Made by a program: the position numbers and the translations under genes. From NCBI GenBank assembly GCA_010015655.1, contig ML976778.1:68168-132167 (forward strand): DNA of 64,000 nt, in the 5' to 3' direction. The DNA comes from Bimuria novae-zelandiae CBS 107.79 (lineage: Eukaryota > Ascomycota > Dothideomycetes > Pleosporales > Didymosphaeriaceae). Position 1 is the first letter of the stretch. Every line of letters begins with the position of its first letter. The notes below the pieces were generated by a model, which was given only the letters and a program-made list of their open reading frames with translations, made no database searches and had not been told where the DNA came from. Of this stretch, positions 56,073-64,000 are shown piece by piece.

Positions 56073-59000
56073 CTAGCAACCTTTTGTTATCGTAGCACAC
56101 TATTCCGTAGGTCGCTGCACAGATCCCTCTACTTGTATTAATAGCATATTACTATTAATAAATCGTTTAAGTGCGCGATTTGGCGTGGCTTTTATAAGTG
56201 CGTCTGCAGGGTTATCTTTACTATTAATCTATTAGATCTCCACGATCTTACGGCGCTCGTACGACTGGCGGAGTGCCATAATGTCGATCATTAGGCGCTT
56301 CTTATTCGTGGTGCCAAGTTTGACGAGGCACTCATACAGTGAGTATGAGTCTGTACATACAACGAGTGGGATCGACGATAGACCTAGGCGTTCTATAATT
56401 ATCTTAAGTGTTGTTAAGATAGCAATAGCGATGTCAACGCCACTAACTATGCTATATATCTCTAATACTAGGATGCTTTTAGTAACGCGTTTGCATTTAG
56501 TTAAACTCTAATAAATTACGTTGCCACGTATGTCAAACGTATTATCTTATCTACTAGACTTATTAATAAGGATAAGTAGGTACCCTAGCTATAAGCTAAG
56601 GTCTTAGTTGTTTACAAAAGAACCATCCGTGAATACTATTAATTTAGCTATAGTAAAGTTAAGGGGAATATACTGCAATCCTCGCTATAAGTTCTTAGCT
56701 TACTACTTTAGTTAGTAGTTAAGTTTCCTATAGTCTGTGTCTATAGGTTGCTGTATTTGCGCAGCCGCGGAAAGGTTAAAAGATACTTTAAGTTAGTAGA
56801 TAGAAGTAATGTACGCGCCGCGCGCGCGCTGCTCTATATACCTCTATACTTAGTCTACTACCTTTAGATTAATAGTATTAATTTTAGCTCCTTGCCCCTT
56901 CTACGTTAGTTAAATAGTATCTTTACGCAACGTAAGGGTGCATCTATTAAACTCTAGTAGTACCTCTTTAGATAGTTTCTCCTTTAGCTTAGCTTAGAAG
57001 TTAGCTTTCTAGAGCGTGGCGTCCTCTACGCTAAAGAATATAAGTGTTACGATCGCGAGCGTATCGTCTATTTACAGACCTACTATACTAAACGTTTCTA
57101 GTTCTTTGTTCGTGATTAAGAGGCATAGATTATACGTAGATGTAGCCATGTCAAGCTCTTTATAGTGGTGTCCTTAGTACGTAGCGAACTAGTAAACTCC
57201 TGCCTTTATAATTCTATATAGTGGCTTAATCACGCGAATAATTATATTTTTAGGATACTTTGTTATAAGCTCCTTAGGCAGGTGCGCTAAAATCGTGTAG
57301 AATAGCTTAGTTTATGCCTATAGGTATGCCTGTGTAATATCGCGTAGTTTTATAGACATGCCTTTAGTAAGCAATGCAAGTGCTAGGGCTAGTATTAAGC
57401 GCTAACTAGCTCGTTAGATAGTTAGCGACTGCGTTAAGATTTTATGTTTACCCTTATTATTATAGCCTTAAATAACAAGTCGTAATTTCTCGTACAGGAC
57501 CATAGTCTTGCCTTTAACTTCGTAAATTATACGCGACTTAAAGATGCGATGCCTATTATATATAGTTAGGTTAAATAGCTTAAAACTAAACACTCTATAG
57601 CTAATAAGATTATTAATCTCTTTCTAGTTAGATGCTTTAAAAGGGGCGCCTAGGGTGTTAATCACGCTATTATTGCGTAGCTTAATAGCTAGGGCGTAAT
57701 TGTCCTCCTCCTTCCTCGTTAGGTATTGCACTGTACGCTTATTCTTAGATCTAGACAGGCGGCCCCGCTTGCGTAGCTAGGTCAGCTGTGTAGCTGCTAG
57801 CGGCTACTATTTAGTAGTAATTAGTCCTTCCCCTTTATCTACGGCTGGAATCACGTCTGTAGTCGTGTCTTAGTAGTAAAGTTTTATAACTATAGATTAG
57901 AACGTTGTTAAGCTATTAATTATGTCTACAGTAACATCGTAATCCTTTATATTAATAACCTTGTACGGCCCTTGCTATCTATTCTTCTTACGCTATACTA
58001 TTACCTTACTTTATAAAAGTAGTAAAAGCAACTTATCTATATTTAGCCTATTTTTAGTGTTAAGTACGTTACTTACTGCACGTTCTGCTGCGGCCCTTCG
58101 CAGCGCCTTTATCGCTTTCTGGATTGCTTCAGCGCGACGTATTGTCGATGGTGATGGTGGCGAGTCTATAGATACCCGAGGGTATGCGCCGAAGACGAGC
58201 AGCGTGGGTACAAGTCCGTCTGGGCTAGTGGTGTTGTTAATGGCCTTAACTGCTATCTATAGCACTGCAACGTTGCTGGTACTAGAGTCGAGTTCTACCC
58301 TTATAATCTTGTACGCGCGTCTAAGAGGTGCATAGTACCTTTTTACCTTACTAATAGACTAGTAAGCCTCTACTAGCACCTGTTTATAGGTAATTCCTAT
58401 AATCTTTGCCTTAGATCTAAACTTAATAGATGCGAAGTTGGTACCTGCGTCGTAGGTGATAATATCTGGCGGCCCTTGGTACGTATTAATCTATAGCAAA
58501 CGGATTGCCTCCCAGGTGTCTTTCGCACTCATAGATCGTAGATCTCCAAACAGGACCTCACACTCCAGGGACAGCCTGTAGAGCGCCATCGTAAACTCTT
58601 TAACGCCCTGGCATGCTGTAATCACAGTCGTCCAGAGCGCATATTCTCCCATGTACTGCTGGCCAAGAGCCCTCTAATACAACTAGAGCTTGTCTAGTAT
58701 AATGTTAAGGACCTTATAGGGTATCTTGTTAGGGTTTTCCTTACAGACTTTAATAAAAGATATCGTTGTCTAGTCTGCGTAGTAGTGGCTGTAATTAATA
58801 TTTGTGTTAAAGTAGTTCTTTAGCTTTGTGTATATAGTCAGGAATGTGTCCGTCTGCTAATTAATAAAGTGGAGGTAATACTCCTGTGCACGGCCTTCTA
58901 GGATCCGCGGAAAGACTATATAGAATTAGTCTAGTTAGATATCTGCGTGATAGTAGATACTATAAAAAATCTTTAGCTTATTATCTAGGAGGTCGTATGG

Positions 59001-60245
59001 CTTCCTTGTGTACTTCTTCTCACGGTCCTATATCTTAGTAAAGACATTAATTATCTTTAGATCCAGTTTCTCGTTGCTAAACTTAATTAGGGGAATTGCC
59101 CTGTACGGGTCTGTGTTACCTAAGGGCATAATTGGAGGGACGCTTTGTCCCTTTAGACGTTGTAGGTATGCTGGTGTGTATTCGCGGAATCTATTAAAGT
59201 TATTGTATAAAAAAGGAGGTTGTTAACTTTGCTATCGCTAGTCCGCCCGTAGTGTTTATTTAATTATTTTTATAAGTAGTTCTGCAAGTTATTATCCTTA
59301 ATCTAATTATTAACTAGCTTAATCCTAGATACGTGTCTTATTTTAAGCGTAGGTTCTTTAATCCTCTGCGTCCTGGTCTCCTGCCCTTATAGAGGTTTAG
59401 CTCTAGGTTTAACCTGCTGTCTTTACGTTCGTGGGTTATACTAATCCTATAGTATGTTATCTTAGTATTATCCGCTCTTGTAGCATATACGCGGCTAACC
59501 GCTTATTAAAGGTAGTAAATTAGAACTAATTATCTAGCTATTTTAGGTAATCCTTTATACGTAGTAATTTGGCCACGGCTTCGCTTAGCGACATGTTAAC
59601 ACGACTAGTGTACACGCCCTTAAAGTAGAGGATCTACTTTAGTTTCTTAGTGTATACCGTATGCGCACGCTGGAACATGGCTTTATTCTATCCTTTAAAG
59701 TCCTGACAGAACTCACTAAAGAGCTCTGTATCTGCTATAGGCTAATCTGTGTAGTCCGCGATCGCACGCGCGATGTACGTCGTTGCTATAATTATATCTA
59801 CCTTATTATCTAGGGCTACAATCTTATTATCCTAGATCTTTAGATTAATGTGACGCCACTCTCTTGCCTTTAGATTAGTGGTTCCTAGCAACTCCTTTCG
59901 TATAAGCGTGCAGCTTCTATTGCTGCTAGCTATTTCTTTTACTATTTATTATTATTAACGCGTATCGTGCTGGCTGTATTCGCTAGGGACTTATTAGTAG
60001 TCTTAGATTATACACGGGTTAAGTATAACTAGATAGGGGTTAGTGCGTGTATAAACTGCGTCTTAAAACGCTCTAATACGGCTGGAACGGTTAGTCTTAA
60101 GCTGGATAAGACGCCTAATATAGTTAATAGTAAACTTAGCACAGATAACTCCATTGCTAATATAGATAACTAGGAAACGCGCGGGGCTACAGGATCTATC
60201 TCTTTTAACCTAACTGTCTATGACTGCTATGTAATCACTAATTAG

Positions 60246-60445
60246 TGTTAGTAGGCCTTTGTACGATCGTACGGGTGATAATAGTAATGAATGTCTTGTA
60301 TATTGCTATTGGTATATTCTATCTATGAACGTGGGTGCTACGAAGGTATACATGGGCTCGGTGCGAGTCGGACCGAAGTAGGATCGAGGCGGTACGTTGG
60401 GCAGCATTAAGCAGCCTCAGGCGATGGGATATGTGTATACCGACA
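60246..60445 (-). repeat. LTR (right; 5' LTR of the minus-strand element)
   Basis: A 200-bp repeat starting TGTTAGTAGG and ending TACCGACA, about 96% identical to the left LTR and followed by AATAC. Confidence 0.93.
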
Positions 60446-60987
60446 AATACTAAGAAGGAAGTCTTTCTTATTTATATTATAATAATAATAAGGCTCTACA
60501 CTATACTTCGCGATTTTATTATATAAAAGCTTAAAGTAAAACTTATATTTTACCTTTAAATTAGCGTTATAGTAATTACTATTAATTTTAATTATTTAGC
60601 GTAATATTAAGGCGTTACTATTACGCTTAATAAGGCGATTAACCTAAGATATACTTACGTTTTTTTTAAGTAATACAGGACGCAAAGTTCTGTATTATTT
60701 ATTATATAGAAGAAAGACCATGTTTAGTAAAACGTTTAATATATTATAGGAGCTACTTTTTTTATTGTAGGCTAAGTATATAGCGTAAAGTATTTATAAT
60801 TATACGCGCCTACGTAATGCGTTAGTACTTACATATTAACGTAGAACGTATAACGCTAAATTATTTTATAATTTTATTATATAATAAAAATTCTTTTAGT
60901 TTTTATAATTTAATTACTGCTATCGCGGCGTTAATTAGGTCTATATTAGTGGAGTTATAGCGCGTTAAAGTAGGTGCGCTATCACGC

Positions 60988-61033
60988 GGGGTTACGCATT
61001 AAGTAATGTTGCGCACTGACTGCCGAGACACGG
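60988..61033 (-). repeat. right TIR of the interrupted pogo-like element
   Basis: It ends GACTGCCGAGACACGG followed by TA. The few mismatches to the left TIR are transitions, as expected from RIP. Confidence 0.85.
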
Positions 61034-61035
61034 TA

Positions 61036-61383
61036 CAATACTACGTTAGCAATTAAAGTTTTGATACTGTATTATCTATCCTAAGGTTAACGTGTTTTAC
61101 AAGCGAGTGCGCATTAACGTGTCTGTGCGCGTAACGATCGGATTCGCGTAACGATCGCCTTTTACTAGGAAAATCAAAGAAAATAAGCAACTTTAAAGCC
61201 GTATAACTCTTTAATTACTTTTTCTTTTTAAAAGCTTTCTTAACTAAAGTTATAGAGAAAGGCCATCTCTATAACTCTAGAATTTTAATTTTCTAATAAT
61301 AATTAGTTTTAAGAAAAAAGTATAAAAGTACTAAAACTAAAGTCTCTAAAATTTAAAAATAATCTTTTTTTAGGAGTAAAGTA
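61036..61383. other. short interval between two pogo-like elements with a further TIR-like end
   Basis: At 61119-61159 the sequence gtgtctgtgcgcgtaacgat, with its repeated gcgtaacgatcg motif, is a diverged version of the TIR at 61384 (gtgtccgtgcgcgtaatgcc). The rest to 61383 is AT-rich without coding frames. It is probably the decayed end of a third related element or MITE. Confidence 0.5.
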
Positions 61384-62262
61384 CCGTGTCCGTGCGCGTA
61401 ATGCCCGGATTCGCGTAATGCCCGCGCAACACCATAAACGCTCTATTAGAAATAAGGCTGTAGAGCCACCCACGATCAATATTATCACGAGATTTTCTTG
61501 TAGAGTAGTAAGTTGATAGCTGCGATTCATTTGCACTATTTAAATCTATCTGGAAGCTTGATGTCGCGACCGCTGCGTGTAGATTTGGTTGGGGCAGCAG
61601 ATGCGCCCTCTGAGGCCTCCCCAACATCTACAGCACCAACAACACGTTTTTGACGCTTTCTGCTCTGTAGAGATGGCTGAGAGGCCTTTCTCTTACCCTT
61701 TTGGGATAGTTGTAGAGCTTTTTCTGCATCGCGGGCAGACTTTTGGGCAGCGCGCTGAGCTGCCTTTTCGGCTCTCTCCTTCTCCTTCGCCTTCTTAGCT
61801 GCCTCTCGCGCATCACGCTTTTCCTGCTGCATTTTCTCCTTGTATAGCTTAGCTACCTTCTTCAGCTCTGCTATTTCTGCTTTTTAAAGCTACTGCTGCT
61901 TATCCTCCTGCTCCTTAATAGATTAATAAACACGTGCCTCCCTCACCTTCCTTGGTGACTATAAGATAGCCCTACTATAATACTCCTGGCGCTGTTAGAG
62001 ATCTAGAGTCTTGCCCTTCTTTCTGCGCTTCTCCTTAGTAGATAGTGCCTGCTTAATCCCATCCATCTCATGTTTAAGTAGCTCATTTTGGATAAATAGG
62101 TGGTGGAGCGATTGACGAATCTTCTTTGTATCTTGACTACCCTGATCCTTCACTGCTGATCGTATAAGCCTATCCATCTTTCTCCAATCATGATCGCTGA
62201 GCCCTGATGAGGAGTTATCGCCTGATTCTTGATCCTGGGTGAACCTATCAAGGATAGGATTA

Positions 62263-62276
62263 GGATCAGGTGGCTT
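62263..62276 (+). repeat. 14-bp flanking direct repeat (taggatcaggtggc), left copy
   Basis: Identical to 63181-63194. It lies inside the transposase coding region and is best read as the target-site duplication of the 918-bp insert. Confidence 0.8.
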
Positions 62277-62278
62277 GG

Positions 62279-62300
62279 TTGGTTGGTTGGTTGGTTGGTA
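62279..62300 (+). repeat. (TTGG)n simple repeat at the edge of the 918-bp insert
   Basis: About five tandem GGTT/TTGG units lie just inside the flanking repeat, the position expected for the 3' tail of a minus-strand retroposon. Confidence 0.75.
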
Positions 62301-62572
62301 TTTATTTTTCGTCTAGTTGATAGGGATTAAGTCCACCATCTCGCCTCCCAAAGGGCATATACGACGTGCTAAGCTATAGAATTACAGTACTAACATACTA
62401 CCTTAGAAAGCATTTCTTGCCTGCGCGGGTATTACTACTATTTTAAGCTACAGCTCCCCTTCCCGTTGGGGAGACTAAGCAGTGTATATACATTAGGGTG
62501 AATTCCTTGTGTGTGTTTAGAGGCAGTTTAGTGCTGTGAGAAGAAAGAAAAGGAAAGAGTGGATAGGTGTGG

Positions 62573-62628
62573 AGAGCCAGTGCTCTGTCGAATCGGAGCC
62601 GTGGCTCTGCGCGAGGAGAGCCTTTGTA
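62573..62628 (+). repeat. ~55-bp repeated unit, copy A (agagccagtgctctgtcgaa...)
   Basis: The unit recurs at 62826-62880 with about 85% identity. Each copy contains the inverted pair agagcca / tggctct, which could form a stem. Confidence 0.7.
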
Positions 62629-62825
62629 CCAGGCTTGGCGATGCCTGTGTCGAAGGAGATAGGTGTAGTAGGAAGGCAGAGCCAGGCCTGTCCTTCTTCT
62701 TTATCCCCAAGAGTCGTATAATATAAGGCTAGGCTGGCTGCCTTGTTTGCGTGTTGTGTCAGGTTAGGGACGCTGACAGTTGGTCTTCAGAGAGCTGCGG
62801 GCAGCTCTCGTCGTTGTAGGTGTTA

Positions 62826-62880
62826 AGAGCCAGTGCTCTGTCGAATCGTGCCATGGCTCTTCGCATGGAGAGCCTTTGTA
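62826..62880 (+). repeat. ~55-bp repeated unit, copy B
   Basis: Second copy of the unit at 62573. The stem-forming heptamers are kept while the loop has diverged. Confidence 0.7.
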
Positions 62881-64000
62881 TTTAGGCCTAGCAGGTGCCT
62901 ATATCTTGCAAGAGCAAGGAGTGTCACGACTGTCTCCTTGTTTTAGCTATAGTTATGGCCTTTAACTAAACGTGAAAATCTGAGCGGCGCACGGGCCATT
63001 TTAAAAAGATTTCAGCTTACTAGGGAGCTAAAAGAGAAAATAGGGCAGCGCGCCTGCCACAACGCCTGCAGCTAAAAGAGGACGCTAGAAAACAGATTTA
63101 CGAAGGCATTTAAGTCGTGTTTTGACAAAAAATTAATGGATATCGACCTTTCGGTGACCTGGAAAAGTTAATGTTTAGTGTAGGATCAGGTGGCGATATG
63201 CCTGTAGCTCTAAAAGAGCTAAGGATAGTTGATTCCTTAAAGGAGGCCTTCCACGCATTCCAGAATAGGGGGAAGAAGTCGTCTTTAGTAATAGAAGCTA
63301 GGCCCTAGCTTCTATAAAGGTATCTTAATAGCTCTGCTAAGTAGGCTGTTGATAGAGGCTTAAACATCGTAACGTCAAGTGGCTGAAGCGTATAAGTTAA
63401 ATAAGGAGGCAGAATAGCAAGCAGGATTTTATTCTAATTACAATAGTTAATAAAGTCTATAGTAACATGAGATCCGTGGCTGTCTATAATTAAAAGTTGA
63501 TATGATTGTCGAGTCTTCTCTTTTATACAGCGATTAAACACCTGCTCAAGCCAAGCAAGCCCGATATCATTGTTCGTCTAGCCAGAGGGTGATGAGGTGA
63601 TAAAGACTTCATGATATCCTGCCTTAATATCCTCTACCCAGCTTGATTGGATGCCCTTGTTGACAGCCTCATAGATGAGGCTTGGCGGCAGAGCTGATCC
63701 ATCAGCGCAGATACATGCCAGGAGCGTGATCCATGCGCGATTGCCATCTTGGAGTGATGCCCTAACTTCCTTCTTCTCCCACATTCGTCTGCTGAATATC
63801 CTCTTTGATCTACCAACGATACCGATCAGGCAGCCTTTCTCATCCATATTGTAGATATGACGAGGATCTATATGATATTGATCCATCTTGCTGTGCAGAA
63901 GGTTGAAAAAGAGGCGATATTTATCCACTAAATTAGCTTTGTGGCGATTGCTGTCCATGCCGACTGCCCATTGTGAGATAAGATGAATGCTGTGTCGGTT

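Larger units (their letters stand above)
55873..60445 (-). mobile_element. Ty1/copia LTR retrotransposon, complete but RIP-inactivated
   Basis: Two 200-bp direct LTRs (55873-56072, 60246-60445) bound a 4,573-bp element with TG...CA ends. Coding is on the minus strand. Near the left LTR, ~56180-56400, the RNase H region is readable (CTDSYSLYECLVKLGTTNKK, LMIDIMALRQSYERR), with two stops where an Arg-Trp pair is expected. Around 58060-58240 lies an integrase-end-like segment (LVPTLLVFGAYPRVS...). Gag lies toward the right LTR. Stops at former Trp codons fit RIP. RNase H next to the 3' LTR, after integrase, is the copia order. Confidence 0.9.
54325..61033 (-). mobile_element. pogo/Fot1-like DNA transposon, RIP-degraded, interrupted by a Ty1/copia element
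   Basis: Inverted terminal repeats of about 46 bp (CCGTGTCTCGGCAGTCAGTG...) lie at both ends next to TA. Without the nested copia and its target duplication the element is about 2.13 kb, a normal size for Fot1-like elements. The interior is extremely TA-rich. Around 55430-55680 it matches, at lower GC, the same part of the second pogo-like element (63380-63620) in the same orientation, so the dead transposase runs on the minus strand. No intact ORF remains. RIP-type C-to-T decay explains the composition. Confidence 0.85.
62277..63194 (-). mobile_element. 918-bp non-autonomous (SINE/LINE-like) insertion with 14-bp target duplication
   Basis: The transposase reading is interrupted between two copies of taggatcaggtggc (62263-62276 and 63181-63194); removing one copy plus the insert restores continuous transposase homology (SPPDPT / PPDPNPILDRF). 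The insert has no long ORF and ends on one side in a (TTGG)n run, that is (CCAA)n on the minus strand. A long target duplication with a simple-repeat 3' tail is typical of target-primed retrotransposition. It also contains a duplicated ~55-bp unit. I know no family with this sequence. Confidence 0.65.
61384..64000 (-). mobile_element. second pogo/Fot1-like transposon, less degraded, running off the right edge
   Basis: It begins after TA with CCGTGTCCGTGCGCGTAATG and contains a minus-strand DDE transposase. From the right: NMDEKGCLIGIVGRSKRIFS, WITLLACICADGSALPPSLI, a TAG where a Trp codon is expected after ITSSPSG, the second acidic position in LLIIDSHGSH (normally DGHGSH), and LAILPPYLTYTLQPLDVTMF. 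To the left come the C-terminal Lys/Ala/Glu-rich coil (61536-61832) and IRSAVKDQGSQDTKKIRQSL. Internal stops, mostly G-to-A/C-to-T, show partial RIP. A 918-bp insertion splits the coding region at 62277-63194. By comparison with the first copy, about 0.4 kb lies beyond the window. Confidence 0.85.

Noticed and set aside
57961..58335. 124-codon plus-strand open frame in the repeat region
   Set aside because: Antisense of the copia integrase end; not a gene.
54400..63950. possible CRISPR array or tandem satellite
   Set aside because: Repeats here are LTRs, TIRs and target duplications of transposons; no regularly spaced short repeats with unique spacers, and the organism is a eukaryote.

Overview
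The window reads as nuclear DNA of a filamentous ascomycete (Pezizomycotina, probably Dothideomycetes). Genes are split by short introns of about 44-85 bp with gtaagt/gtatgt-type donors and CTAAC/CTGAC branch sites. Several proteins belong to filamentous-fungal families: an RGS-LOV photoreceptor, an AA11 polysaccharide monooxygenase and a fused ATP sulfurylase/APS-kinase-like enzyme. The right end holds transposons carrying C-to-T decay typical of repeat-induced point mutation (RIP). The exact taxon is inference.

Layout. 0-13 kb: a possible gene start at the left edge, mitochondrial ribosomal protein S14 (minus) divergent from a UFL1-like protein, then the sulfate-assimilation pair PAPS reductase (MET16) and ATP sulfurylase (MET3), a 66-aa cysteine-rich secreted protein, and a cystinosin-type cystine transporter. 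13.7-17.8 kb: a large RGS-LOV photoreceptor with a disturbed 3' end, and the NatB catalytic subunit NAT3/Naa20. 18.8-22.1 kb: the broken C-terminal end of a large fungal membrane protein and an AA11 chitin-type LPMO with a C-terminal cysteine module. 24.2-28.3 kb: a row of four RING-like genes, one with an intact RING-H2 and three degenerate or broken. 28-41 kb: gene-poor, not AT-rich, with one clear gene, a bZIP factor. 41-51.5 kb: DUF1746 membrane protein and RCF1 (divergent), a RING-like/tail-anchored gene with an unexplained second frame, a 76-aa Cys-rich membrane protein, a decayed E2-type (UBC) pseudogene, RPN5, and an FSH-type serine hydrolase convergent with it. 51.6-54 kb: a MITE and a zinc-macrodomain/SirTM sirtuin fusion. 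54.3-64 kb: transposon nest. A pogo/Fot1-like element (TIRs, TA target) is interrupted by a complete Ty1/copia element (200-bp LTRs, AATAC target duplication), followed by a second pogo-like copy that is itself interrupted by a 918-bp insertion with 14-bp flanking direct repeats.

How the genes fit together. MET3 makes APS from sulfate and ATP, an APS kinase not in the window makes PAPS, and MET16 reduces PAPS to sulfite. These two steps sit side by side in the same orientation. The cystine transporter 3 kb away is also in sulfur handling, but its link is only proximity. The remaining housekeeping genes (mRPS14, NAT3, RCF1, RPN5) look unrelated to each other. The most notable genes are the RGS-LOV photoreceptor, the macrodomain-sirtuin fusion (a candidate ADP-ribosylation writer and eraser in one protein) and the UFL1-like protein. 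All gene models were assembled by eye from splice signals and family resemblance; no database search was run.
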